Of a stretch of DNA of 64,000 nucleotides, positions 52,085-60,382 are shown piece by piece. Positions within the stretch are counted from its first letter, which is position 1, and each line of letters starts with the position of its first letter. The DNA is taken from contig JBBIJF010000007.1 of assembly GCA_037446115.1 (NCBI GenBank), forward strand, positions 1-64,000, read 5' to 3'. A model generated the notes under the pieces. The model did no database searches. It saw only the letters and a list, made by a program, of their open reading frames with translations, and was not told the DNA's origin. This DNA comes from JANWXD01 sp037446115 (GTDB lineage Bacteria > Acidobacteriota > Terriglobia > Bryobacterales > Bryobacteraceae). Made by a program: the position numbers and the translations under genes.

Positions 52085-52849
52085 ATGACCCAAACCAATT
52101 ATCTGTTCGTGCTGTTCAACCTGGTCCTGCGAGATTTCCGCGTCCGGTACCGGAACATGTCGCTCGGCATCTTCTGGTCCCTGCTCAATCCTCTGGTGAT
52201 GATGGCGGTGCTTACGCTCATCTTCACGCTGGTGCTCCGCAACACTGACATCCCGAATTTTCACGTCTTCGTGCTGTGCGGCATCGTACCGTTCAACTTT
52301 TTCGCCCTGGGCTGGACCAGCGGAACGATCTCCGTTTTCGGAAACGCCTCGCTCGTCAAGCGCGTGCTGTTTCCGCGGGAAATCGTCCCGGTGGCCGCGG
52401 TGCTGGCCAACTCCATCCACTTCGCCATCCAGATCGGGCTGCTACTGGCGCTGGCGGTTGCGGCGGGCTACCGTCCGAGCGGCTACTGGCTGCTGTTGCC
52501 CGTGATTTTCGGCCTCGAGGTGGTGTTCGTCTGCGGCCTTGCGCTGGCTTCTTCGGCCCTGGACGTGTATTTCCGTGACGTGCGCTACGTCGTGGAGTCG
52601 GCCAATACGGTCCTGTTCTGGCTGGTGCCGATTTTCTACTCGTTCGCCGTGATCCCGCCCGCGTTCCATGCGCTGTATCAGTACAACCCGGTCGCCGCCG
52701 TGGTCCTGGCCTGCCGCAACATCGTTCTGGAAGGGAAAGCACCGCCTGCAAGCCTGATGTGGAAACTGACGCTGGTTTCGGTCGCAGCTCTGGGTTTCGG
52801 CTTTTTGGTTTTCAGGAAGCTAAAACGAAGGTTTGCGGATTATCTCTGA
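52085..52849 (+). CDS. ABC transporter permease, polysaccharide export (Wzm/TagG type)
   Basis: The 254-residue protein is an ABC-2-type permease with six predicted helices. RYRNMSLGIFWSLLNPLVMM and YFRDVRYVVE are typical of Wzm/TagG polysaccharide exporters. It should pair with the ATPase encoded 5 bp downstream to export a lipid-linked glycan. Confidence 0.9.
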   Translation: MTQTNYLFVLFNLVLRDFRVRYRNMSLGIFWSLLNPLVMMAVLTLIFTLVLRNTDIPNFHVFVLCGIVPFNFFALGWTSGTISVFGNASLVKRVLFPREIVPVAAVLANSIHFAIQIGLLLALAVAAGYRPSGYWLLLPVIFGLEVVFVCGLALASSALDVYFRDVRYVVESANTVLFWLVPIFYSFAVIPPAFHALYQYNPVAAVVLACRNIVLEGKAPPASLMWKLTLVSVAALGFGFLVFRKLKRRFADYL

Positions 52850-52853
52850 CACG

Positions 52854-53597
52854 ATGGATATCGTCCGGCTGGAGCACGTGTCCAAGACTTATTCGCGCCG
52901 GGCTTCCCGCCAGTTTCTCCGAAGCGTACTGGCCGGCTGGTTCCTGCGGCGCCAGAAGCAGGAAACATTTCACGCGCTACGCGACGTCTCGCTTTGCGTG
53001 CGCGAGGGCGAAAGCTGGGGGCTGGTGGGCCCGAACGGCGCCGGCAAGACGACGCTGCTCAGCCTCATCGCCGGGCTGACCTTTCCCGACGAAGGCTCCG
53101 TGGAGGTGCGCGGCCGGGTGGCCGCGCTGCTCGAGCTCGGCTCGGGCTTTCACCCCGATCTGACGGGCGCCGAAAACGTGATCGTCAACGCTTCGTTGCT
53201 GGGACTCTCCCGCCAAGAAGTGCGCCGGTGTTTCGACCAGATCGTGGAGTTTTCCGGCGTCGGCGAATTTATCGACCAGCCCTTACGGACGTATTCGGCG
53301 GGTATGGTGATGCGCCTGGCCTTTTCCGTCGCCATGCACGTGCAGCCGGACGTGCTGCTGATTGACGAAGTGCTGGCGGTGGGTGACCAGGCGTTCCAGG
53401 CAAAGTGCCTGGAACGGATCCTGGAGTTGAAACGGAGCGGCAAAGCCATGATCTGTTCCTCTCACGACGGGGAGATTCTGCGGCGCCTGTGCGAACGGGC
53501 TCTCTGGCTCGACCACGGGCGCGTGGTCCGCTCCGGGCCTCTCGAAGACGTTCTGGAAGCCTACCAGGCTTCCGCCGCCGTGGCCCCACGCTCCTGA
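52854..53597 (+). CDS. ABC transporter ATP-binding protein (Wzt/TagH type)
   Basis: The 247-residue ATPase has Walker A GPNGAGKTTLL, the signature-like TYSAGMVMRL, Walker B DVLLIDEVLAVGD and the switch histidine in CSSHD. It starts at ATG 52854. LLELGSGFHPDLTG is typical of polysaccharide and teichoic-acid export ATPases. A carbohydrate-binding C-terminal domain, found in O-antigen Wzt, is absent. Confidence 0.9.
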   Translation: MDIVRLEHVSKTYSRRASRQFLRSVLAGWFLRRQKQETFHALRDVSLCVREGESWGLVGPNGAGKTTLLSLIAGLTFPDEGSVEVRGRVAALLELGSGFHPDLTGAENVIVNASLLGLSRQEVRRCFDQIVEFSGVGEFIDQPLRTYSAGMVMRLAFSVAMHVQPDVLLIDEVLAVGDQAFQAKCLERILELKRSGKAMICSSHDGEILRRLCERALWLDHGRVVRSGPLEDVLEAYQASAAVAPRS

Positions 53598-53602
53598 GAT
53601 CC

Positions 53603-54739
53603 TCAGCGGGCGCACACCTGCCGGAAAAAGTCGAGCGAGGCCGCAGCGCAGGCCTGCCAGGTGAACCGCGCGGCACGCCGGCGAGCCCTTCGAGCCAACT
53701 CCCACCGCAGGTCCGGATCTCGCAGCAACCGCTCCAGAGCCTCCCGGAGCTCGCCCACGTCTTCCGGGTTCACCAGCAGCGCGGCGTCGCCCGCCAGTTC
53801 GGGCAGCGAGGATACGTTGGAAGTAATCGCAGGCACCCCCGCCGCCATGGCCTGGGCAAGCGGCAGGCCGAAGCCTTCGTAAAGCGACGGGTAGGCGAAC
53901 ACGGTTGCCGCAGCGGTAAGCGCGGGCAGGTGAGCCTCGGGCACATAGCCCAAATAGCGGACGCCGTCCATGGAGATCAGCCGGCGCAAGGTGTGCGGCG
54001 TCCTCCACCCGTGCGGCCCGATCACCACCAGCGGCACGTTTTTCCGGAGCGCGGCGGGCAGCCCCGCGTAGGCGTCGAGCAGGCGGTCCACGTTTTTGCG
54101 CGGCTCGATGGTGCCCACAAAGAGCACGTACTCAACCGGCAGCCCGTAGTGTTCCGCCATTTCGTGGGCCTGGCCGACGGGGACGCGGAAGTAGGGCTCC
54201 GCCACGCCGGGATAGATCACGCGGATCTGTTGCGCCGGAAGTCCCAGAATCCGGACGGCGTCGGCGCGCGTGTGTTCGGAGATGGCAATCAGCCCGTGGG
54301 CCCGCTCGAGGATGCGGCGGGCAAACCGTTTCATGCCCGCCACGTTGGCGCGCGAGTGGAGCTCGGGCATGAGCCAGCAGGTCAGATCGTAAAGGGTCGC
54401 CGTCAGCTTGCCCCGTCGCGGCGGATTCCAGCACTGGTGGGAGGCGTGAAAGACGTCCGCGCGGGGGCGCGTCCAGTCCAGCAGCGGAAGCGGAACATAG
54501 TTGGCGAGGCCCACGTAGATCAACCGTGCCAGTGTCGCTCCGCGCTCCAGCACGGAGCGGTCATGGTGTACCTCAGCAGGGACTCGAATGGCCGGAAAAG
54601 CGCTAATGTGAAATCCCTGCGCCTGTGCCTGCAAGGAACGGAGCCAGTAGTACAGGTAGGTCTTCACTCCGGCGCTGCGGAGCAGCAGAGGTGTGGCGTC
54701 AATGGCAACCCGGATCGAGGCCCCGGCAGTGTCCCTCAA
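53603..54739 (-). CDS. glycosyltransferase family 4
   Basis: The 378-residue GT-B glycosyltransferase has YVLFVGTIEPRKNVDRL, PLVVIGPHGWR and YPSLYEGFGLPLAQAMA, the retaining EGFGLP motif with its glutamate. It probably adds a sugar in the glycan exported by the neighbouring ABC system. Convergent with the ATPase gene (5-bp gap). Confidence 0.9.
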   Translation of the reverse strand: MRDTAGASIRVAIDATPLLLRSAGVKTYLYYWLRSLQAQAQGFHISAFPAIRVPAEVHHDRSVLERGATLARLIYVGLANYVPLPLLDWTRPRADVFHASHQCWNPPRRGKLTATLYDLTCWLMPELHSRANVAGMKRFARRILERAHGLIAISEHTRADAVRILGLPAQQIRVIYPGVAEPYFRVPVGQAHEMAEHYGLPVEYVLFVGTIEPRKNVDRLLDAYAGLPAALRKNVPLVVIGPHGWRTPHTLRRLISMDGVRYLGYVPEAHLPALTAAATVFAYPSLYEGFGLPLAQAMAAGVPAITSNVSSLPELAGDAALLVNPEDVGELREALERLLRDPDLRWELARRARRRAARFTWQACAAASLDFFRQVCAR

Positions 54740-54758
54740 GATCGCCTTGCGGGCCTCC

Positions 54759-55595
54759 TCAGTCGCGGCTCCCTCCGGCGCCTTCGTAGCGGCGCGGGAT
54801 CGGCAGATATTCCACGGTAGGCTGCCGCCGGACAGGCTGGGGATACAAGTTCATCAGGTCGAGGATCTCCGGGGGGAGATCGGAGCGCACGGGCAGGCCG
54901 AAGCTGCGCGCCGTCTCGTAAGTGATCGGGTGATCGTGAGTCCAGGTACCCTCCGAAAGCAGGCGTGCCAGCTCCTCGGCTTTTTCCGGAGGGCATTTGT
55001 CAGCCAGCAACTCGCGCACACTCTCACGCACCTGGCTCATGGCCTTCTCGGCCTGGTCGGCCAGGATCAGGGTCTCGTCGTTGACTTCGGCGACGGGTTT
55101 GCGGGCCACGGCCTTCAGGATCGAGGCGGCCGGATACTGGCCTAATTGCGGGTCCACGGGACCGAGCACCGCATACTCGCTCATGACGATCTCGTCCGCC
55201 GCCAGTGCAATCAAGGTCCCGCCCGACATGGCATAGTGCGGCACAAAGGCGGTCACCTTTCCCGGGTGTTTGTGAATCGCGCGGGCGATCTGCAGCGCCG
55301 CCAGCACCAGTCCCCCCGGCGTGTGCAGCACGATGTCGAGCGGCACTTTCGGATCGGTCAGATGGATGGCGCGCATCACCTCTTCGGAGTCGTTGACGTC
55401 AATGTAACGGAAGATGGGAAACCCGAGGATGCTCATGGTCTCCTGGCGGTGCACCAGCAGGATGACGCGCGAGTTGCGCTGGCGCTCGATCCGCGCAATG
55501 AGCCGCTGCCTGGAAGCTTCGAGAAAGCGCTGCTTGAAGACCGGCTGGAGAGCCGAGAACAGGAAAAACAACCAGAGGAAATCCATCGGGGTCAT
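54759..55595 (-). CDS. membrane-bound ClpP-like serine protease (SDH family)
   Basis: From ATG 55595 the protein is 278 residues; an upstream ATG 55637 would overlap the rhomboid gene. A hydrophobic N-terminus (MDFLWLFFLFSALQPVF) anchors it. The ClpP-like fold has DIVLHTPGGLVLAA and the nucleophile serine in HYAMSGGTLIALAADEI. It resembles the serine dehydrogenase proteinase (DUF114) family found in bacteria and archaea. It lies just downstream of a rhomboid protease gene. Confidence 0.85.
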   Translation of the reverse strand: MTPMDFLWLFFLFSALQPVFKQRFLEASRQRLIARIERQRNSRVILLVHRQETMSILGFPIFRYIDVNDSEEVMRAIHLTDPKVPLDIVLHTPGGLVLAALQIARAIHKHPGKVTAFVPHYAMSGGTLIALAADEIVMSEYAVLGPVDPQLGQYPAASILKAVARKPVAEVNDETLILADQAEKAMSQVRESVRELLADKCPPEKAEELARLLSEGTWTHDHPITYETARSFGLPVRSDLPPEILDLMNLYPQPVRRQPTVEYLPIPRRYEGAGGSRD

Positions 55596-55602
55596 GGCCA
55601 CG

Positions 55603-56355
55603 TCATCTCTCCCAGTAACGGACCGGCAGCCAGGCATTCTCGATGTCGCATTCGTCGCGGCACGGCCGGCGATAGGCCGGCCCGCGGCGCACGAAAAACA
55701 GGTGCAGGAGCACGCCCGCCATAAAGCCGCCGACGTGGGCCCACCACGCCACGCCTCCGACCTGCTCGGGGGCCGCCAGCGCCAAGGTGCCGCTGAAGAC
55801 CTGCGTGAGGGCCCAGAAACCGAGATAGGTCACGGCGGGAAGCTCAAAGAAGACCGGCAGGAACAACAGCGGAGCCACCACGATCACGCGGGAAGTCGGA
55901 AACATGAAAAAGTAAGCTCCCATCACGCCCGCGATGGCGCCGGAGGCTCCCACCGTCGGAATCGTGGAATGCGGATTCGTAAACCAGTGTACGATGCCGG
56001 CCGCCACGCCGCACAGCAGATAGAAGACCAGAAACCGCACCGGTCCCATCCGGTCCTCGACGTTGTCGCCGAAGATCCAGAGCGTCCACATATTGCCGAG
56101 AATATGCGTCCAGCCGCCGTGGAGAAACATGCTTGTCAGAAAGGGCCAGTAATCGTCCACCGGAAGACCTGCGAGCCAGGCCCACTCCGGATGGGTGTAG
56201 CGGGCCGGCACGATACCGAACAGGTAAAAGAAACGCTGGAGCACGGGCTCCGGCATCATCAGTTCGAACAGAAAGACGACGGCGTTGGCGACAATCAGCA
56301 CCCACGTGACAATGGGCGGGTTGCGGCTCGGGATGGTGTCGCGGACAGGAAGCAT
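55603..56355 (-). CDS. rhomboid intramembrane serine protease
   Basis: A 250-residue rhomboid with about seven hydrophobic segments. The catalytic dyad is S138 in GASGAIAG and H207 in WAHVGGF; N88 in HILGNMW helps stabilise the oxyanion. Rhomboids cleave transmembrane helices. The downstream gene, seven bases away, encodes another membrane serine protease. Confidence 0.93.
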   Translation of the reverse strand: MLPVRDTIPSRNPPIVTWVLIVANAVVFLFELMMPEPVLQRFFYLFGIVPARYTHPEWAWLAGLPVDDYWPFLTSMFLHGGWTHILGNMWTLWIFGDNVEDRMGPVRFLVFYLLCGVAAGIVHWFTNPHSTIPTVGASGAIAGVMGAYFFMFPTSRVIVVAPLLFLPVFFELPAVTYLGFWALTQVFSGTLALAAPEQVGGVAWWAHVGGFMAGVLLHLFFVRRGPAYRRPCRDECDIENAWLPVRYWER

Positions 56356-56373
56356 CAGCGACCGTGGCTCATC

Positions 56374-57528
56374 TTACCATCGCAACAGACCGGCGAGCCC
56401 TCCGAGCTCCGCCGTCAGCCGGCGTTCGGCCTCGCCCCGCACGAACTCCAGGCGGGCGGCGAAGTCCGCCGCCAGTTCTGCGATATGGTCACGCAGGGGA
56501 ACCTCCTTCGGCCCGGGATCGGCACAGAGGGCGAGGGCCTCCTGGCGGGAAGCCGCCACCCAGCCGTCCGGACACTGCCACACGCGGGCTTGCAGGGTCC
56601 ACGGGGCCACCAGTACCGCCAGCCGCCCCTGCTGAAGGGCCCCAAGGGTGGCGCTGAGTCCCCAGACTCCCGGCTGGGAACAGACGCTCTCGAGCAGCCG
56701 CAGTTCCTGCGCCCGCTCGGCCGCCTCTAAAACCGGGCCGACGGTTTCCAGCACCAGCCGCGGGGAGGCATCCGGCGGCGGCGTCTCGCTCGTGTGAGCT
56801 ACCACGCGCCGGCGCATGGCCCGCGACAGGCACTGCTCGAAATTCCGGGTTGCCTCCTGACGGCCCAGCAGCACCAGACGGTGAATCTCGCGTTCGGCCA
56901 CGGCGCGCTCCACCAAGTGGCCCAGCCGGCGCAGGAACCGGTAGCCCCAAGCCTCCAACCGCCGGGAGTACTTGTCCCGGTCCGGATACGGATGGGGCCG
57001 TGCCAGGGCGGCGCCCCGCGACCGATCGCATTCCCGGAGCCGCTGCCAATCCTCAGGATCCACTGCGGCAAAGATCTGCTCTGCCTCCTGAATCTCCCCG
57101 AGGAAGACCTCGAAGAAGCGCCACCGCTCCCCTTCGAGCCACAGAATTCCGGCGCGTTCATACTCATCCATGGCGTAGACGAGCGGCGTTACGTAGGGCT
57201 CGCCCCAGCGCGCCTCCACCCGACCGTGCGCCAGATCCACGACGGGCAGCTCGCAGTGCAGGTCGTAGCGCCGGAACAGGTCCTGCGAAGCGAACAATAC
57301 AAGGGTCCGCGCTTCGGGGATGACTTGCTCTTCCAGGGCGTCCACCACCCGCGCGCGCACCTCCTCCGGCAGCTCCAGTTCACGCAGAGCGTTCTTGACC
57401 CGGATGACCCAGGCGCGGCGAGCATTCTCCGGCCTGCCGGGATTGACATCCGCGTACAGGGAAAGCACCGGCGCGGCGTGCGGCGCAATTCGTTCGTGCA
57501 CGAAGCGTACGTCGTCCTTGGTCAGCAC
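56374..57528 (-). CDS. baeRF-type protein (bacterial release-factor-like fold)
   Basis: The 384-residue protein starts at GTG 57528. It resembles the bacterial archaeo-eukaryotic release factor (baeRF) families: LSLYADVNPGRPENARRAW near the N-terminus, ARTLVLFASQDLFRRY, and the core VYAMDEYERAGILWLEGERW with RFFEVFLGEIQE. A helical middle (RDKYSRRLEAWGYRFLRRLG) and an L7Ae-like C-terminal part follow. No GGQ motif is visible, so it should not terminate translation by hydrolysis like eRF1. These proteins are suspected to act on stalled ribosomes, by analogy with Vms1. Confidence 0.7.
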   Translation of the reverse strand: MLTKDDVRFVHERIAPHAAPVLSLYADVNPGRPENARRAWVIRVKNALRELELPEEVRARVVDALEEQVIPEARTLVLFASQDLFRRYDLHCELPVVDLAHGRVEARWGEPYVTPLVYAMDEYERAGILWLEGERWRFFEVFLGEIQEAEQIFAAVDPEDWQRLRECDRSRGAALARPHPYPDRDKYSRRLEAWGYRFLRRLGHLVERAVAEREIHRLVLLGRQEATRNFEQCLSRAMRRRVVAHTSETPPPDASPRLVLETVGPVLEAAERAQELRLLESVCSQPGVWGLSATLGALQQGRLAVLVAPWTLQARVWQCPDGWVAASRQEALALCADPGPKEVPLRDHIAELAADFAARLEFVRGEAERRLTAELGGLAGLLRW

Positions 57529-57613
57529 AGACTTCTTAGATTCTCACACTTGGCGGCGGAAAGATGTCGAAACCTTCCGCCGAACCTGTGCATCCTTCTA
57601 AAGCGAGATCGAA

Positions 57614-57630
57614 CCCCGGCGTGGCCGGGG
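57614..57630 (+). repeat. GC-rich hairpin in the 57665 leader
   Basis: CCCCGGC (57614-57620) and GCCGGGG (57624-57630) form a 7-bp perfect stem with a 3-base loop, 35 bp before the start codon and upstream of a strong GGAGGTGAT ribosome-binding site. It could be a leader structure. Confidence 0.45.
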
Positions 57631-57664
57631 AGTCCGGAATTCTATCGAGAGGAGGTGATGTGCG

Positions 57665-58162
57665 ATGAGGATCGGTGTGCTTTCGCGTCTGTTCGCGCTC
57701 CTGCTGATTCTCACCGTCTCGTCCTTTGCTCTCGAAACCAAATGCGTGGTCATCGGGCCGGTTGCCTCGGACCTGAAGGCGATCGCTCGTGCGGCGGCGG
57801 ATGCCCAGCGGGAGGCCGCCCAGCTTGAGGCGTACTTGCGGTCCACATCGCCGGACTGGCGCTGGGTCTATTCCCAGATGGGCATCCTCGAAGACCATGT
57901 CCGGAGCCTCCGCCGCATGATTGCCGCCTTCGAGCGCAATGAACCGAAGCTCACCGAGGCGCAAGTTCGAGAACTGGAGCGGATGAAAGCCGCTTTGGCC
58001 ACGCTGACCCTCTTCGTCAACGAAACGTACCGGGTGCTGGCGGACAAGCAGTTGCTGTGGCAGCGAAACACCCTGACGGATAACGCCAGGGCGATCTACG
58101 CCCGTGCCCGGGTCATCCGGCAGGCGGCGCGCAACCTGCAAGTCGTGCAGCCTGCTGCGTAG
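57665..58162 (+). CDS. secreted helical protein of unknown function
   Basis: The 165-residue protein has a Sec signal peptide (RIGVLSRLFALLLILTVSSFA) and is otherwise strongly helical (RAAADAQREAAQLEAYLR, LRRMIAAFERNEPKLTEAQ, VRELERMKAALATLTLF). No family is recognised. It is followed 74 bp later by a DoxX gene on the same strand. Confidence 0.75.
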   Translation: MRIGVLSRLFALLLILTVSSFALETKCVVIGPVASDLKAIARAAADAQREAAQLEAYLRSTSPDWRWVYSQMGILEDHVRSLRRMIAAFERNEPKLTEAQVRELERMKAALATLTLFVNETYRVLADKQLLWQRNTLTDNARAIYARARVIRQAARNLQVVQPAA

Positions 58163-58236
58163 GTGGTTGCCGGCGGTGCGGTCCGCGCCGCCGGTTCCCT
58201 TATCTCTGAATCCCAATCCTTGTGGAGGTGAGTGCG

Positions 58237-58698
58237 ATGTTCAAGTTTCTCGATTCACCTGTGAATCAGGGCTGGGCCATTGGGCTCTTGCGGCTGGTGA
58301 CAGGGGTTGTCTTTTTCGCCCACGGCTGGAAGAAATTCTTTGTAGACGGCGTGGGCGGATTTACAACGTTCCTGGGCCAGCTCGGCATTCCTGCGCCGGG
58401 TCTGTTTGGCCCGCTCGTCGCCGGCATCGAGCTCGTCGGCGGGTTGCTCCTGGTGTTCGGGCTTTTCACCCGCTGGGCGGCGATCCCGCTGGCGGCCACC
58501 ATGCTGGTGGCGGCGGCGACCGTTCACCTGAAGAACGGGTTCTTCCTGCCGGCCGGCTTCGAGTACACTCTGGTGCTGTTTGCCGCGAATGTAAACCTCT
58601 TTCTGGCAGGTCCGGGCGCTTTCGCCCTGGACAACCTTGTCGCGGCTCGTACGAAGAAGACACCCTCCAGCCAGCCCGTGGCAGCCCAGGCGAACTGA
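58237..58698 (+). CDS. DoxX-family membrane protein
   Basis: A 153-residue four-helix membrane protein of the DoxX family (IGLLRLVTGVVFFAHGWKKF, LVAGIELVGGLLLVFGLFTR, RWAAIPLAATMLVAAATVHL). Members are linked to quinol or thiosulfate oxidation and to oxidative stress responses, but function is undefined here. GGAGGTGA directly precedes ATG 58237, so the earlier ATG 58222 is not needed. Confidence 0.88.
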   Translation: MFKFLDSPVNQGWAIGLLRLVTGVVFFAHGWKKFFVDGVGGFTTFLGQLGIPAPGLFGPLVAGIELVGGLLLVFGLFTRWAAIPLAATMLVAAATVHLKNGFFLPAGFEYTLVLFAANVNLFLAGPGAFALDNLVAARTKKTPSSQPVAAQAN

Positions 58699-58721
58699 GC
58701 CCGCCAACGTTTCCCGCGCCA

Positions 58722-58747
58722 GGGGTGCGACACAGCACCCCTTTTTT
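58722..58747 (+). terminator. rho-independent terminator after the DoxX gene
   Basis: A perfect 7-bp G-C-rich stem (58722-58728 with 58735-58741, GGGGTGC/GCACCCC) with a 6-base loop is followed by six T residues (58742-58747). It is the clearest intrinsic terminator in the window. The rest of the 174-bp gap to the TorD-like gene holds nothing I recognise. Confidence 0.9.
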
Positions 58748-58872
58748 GTCCCATCGGGACGGGGGTTGTCACCAATGGCGGCCTTGAGGAGACCGCGATT
58801 CGATGCCGGCTGAGACGCTGCGGGGAGCCGCTCGGCCCACCGTGCGGGAGTCGCAGCAGCCGCCGACACACT

Positions 58873-59511
58873 TTAACCGCCAGCGCCGCAATCGAATGCG
58901 TCGTCCACGACCGGCAGGGCAGCGCAAGCCACGGTTGCCTCGGCACCCGCCCGGCGCATCAGTTCTTGGCCTGCCAGCTCGAGGTAGCCTATGCCCGAGG
59001 ATCGTAGTGCGGAGGCCAGAGGGCCGGCCAGAACCCTGAGGTGCTGGCGGAGAAACCGGTCGGCCGCCTCGGCGGTGAGCTGGGCTCGTTCGGGGTCTTC
59101 ACAAGCCAGTGCGTAGGCTTCCTTGAGCCGCAGGTAAGCGATGAAACCGACCTCGACCGCGACATGGTCCGGCGGTTCGGCGATGGCGGGGCGATACCCG
59201 AATGCGTCGTAGTAGGCGGTGAGTTCGGCCATGAGGCTGCCGAGTTCCACCGCGTGCGTACAGGAAACTTCGCGTGCCGGGGCGGACCCGCCCGGTCCGA
59301 AGACGGTGTGAAACAGGTTTTCCCTGGCTTCCTCGAGAGCCGCCTGCGCGGCGGCCCGCAGCGGCGCGGACGCCGTCTCCGACATGAGGGCGCGCACTTG
59401 TTCTCGCCATGCCGGCGAGGGAGGCTCAAACAGCAGTCCGAGCAGGCGCCACTCGGCGGCCTCGAGGAGCCGTTCCCTCTGGCTTGGATCGGCGATGTGC
59501 ACGCTGTTCAC
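58873..59511 (-). CDS. TorD/NarJ-like molybdoenzyme chaperone
   Basis: The start is GTG 59511, with GGAGG just upstream and a four-base overlap (GTGA) with the upstream gene. The 212-residue product has the helical TorD family features: RENLFHTVFGPGGSAPAREVS, TAYYDAFGY and the EPPDHVAVEVGFIAYL block. These chaperones hold the catalytic subunit until the molybdenum cofactor is inserted. It is the last gene of the operon. Confidence 0.85.
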   Translation of the reverse strand: MNSVHIADPSQRERLLEAAEWRLLGLLFEPPSPAWREQVRALMSETASAPLRAAAQAALEEARENLFHTVFGPGGSAPAREVSCTHAVELGSLMAELTAYYDAFGYRPAIAEPPDHVAVEVGFIAYLRLKEAYALACEDPERAQLTAEAADRFLRQHLRVLAGPLASALRSSGIGYLELAGQELMRRAGAEATVACAALPVVDDAFDCGAGG

Positions 59512-60371
59512 CGAGCCTCCTTTAAAAGCAGCGGGATCCATCCCGTCCGCATCTTCCGCGAGCCGGTCTCCCCGTGCGACCCCTGCCACACGGCGAAGGC
59601 GACCTGAGTTCTCATCCGGGGGGTAAGGCCCGCGGGAAGCGGCCGCACCAGGACCACGCGCCACTGACGCCCGGAATACAGGCCTCTTCCACGAGAGACG
59701 GTCTTTTCCGCCGGCGTCAGCGTTCCCGGCCCTTCGGCCACCAGATCCTCCACGGGTAGCTCGCGCGGACCGCTGCGACGGTTGCCGGCCGCTTCGGCAG
59801 GGGCGTACAGCCGCGCCATTTCCCGCTGCTCGGGCGAGCCGGGCCGGAGCGGCGGAGCCTGGAAAGGATAGTGATCCACGGCCGCGTGGGGATAGTACTC
59901 GCGAATATCGTCGCGGCGGCCGTCCACCCACGCCTGCCAGTCGGCACGCCAGTAGGTGATTTCGACCGGACGCCCGCTTGCACCCATCTGGGGATCCGGC
60001 GGCTCGGGCTCCAGCTTGCGCGGCAGTTGAACGGCACAGGCATCCACGAAGCGCCCCGGCCCGGGCAGGTCATCGCGCCCGCTGTCGGGCCACTCCAGCC
60101 GGAAGGCAATTTCGGTCTGAGAGGCCACGGCACGCACGCGAACCTCGGGTGTGGAAGGCTCAAGCAAACGCGGCTCGACCAAGTCCTGAAGCAGCAGTCG
60201 CGCCAAATGCTCGGGCGCCTGCTCCCATGCCCGTGCGGCCGGATCCATGGGGATCCGGTCCACGGCCACCGCGACGACCTCGGTGCTGCGAACCGGTCCG
60301 CGCCGGCAGGCGGCAGAGCCCGCAGCCAGCAGCGCCACCACCCAAACAGACCTTTTTCTCAAAACGCCCAC
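59508..60371 (-). CDS. type II DMSO-reductase-family gamma subunit (heme b)
   Basis: The 287-residue protein has a signal peptide ending at a cysteine (VVALLAAGSAAC), so may be lipid-anchored. The rest resembles the ethylbenzene-dehydrogenase-type heme b-binding gamma subunit: TEIAFRLEWPDSGRDD, RFVDACAVQLPR and the C-terminal TQVAFAVWQGSHGETGSRK. In relatives, the heme takes electrons from the beta subunit and passes them to a cytochrome. Its place between beta and the chaperone fits ebd, ddh and ser operons. Confidence 0.8.
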   Translation of the reverse strand: MGVLRKRSVWVVALLAAGSAACRRGPVRSTEVVAVAVDRIPMDPAARAWEQAPEHLARLLLQDLVEPRLLEPSTPEVRVRAVASQTEIAFRLEWPDSGRDDLPGPGRFVDACAVQLPRKLEPEPPDPQMGASGRPVEITYWRADWQAWVDGRRDDIREYYPHAAVDHYPFQAPPLRPGSPEQREMARLYAPAEAAGNRRSGPRELPVEDLVAEGPGTLTPAEKTVSRGRGLYSGRQWRVVLVRPLPAGLTPRMRTQVAFAVWQGSHGETGSRKMRTGWIPLLLKEAR

Positions 60372-60382
60372 GCGGCACCTCC

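Noticed and set aside
59512..59931. N-terminal extension of the TorD-like frame
   Set aside because: It lies over the gamma-subunit gene and reads as shadow; GTG 59511 has a GGAGG site and the usual four-base overlap.
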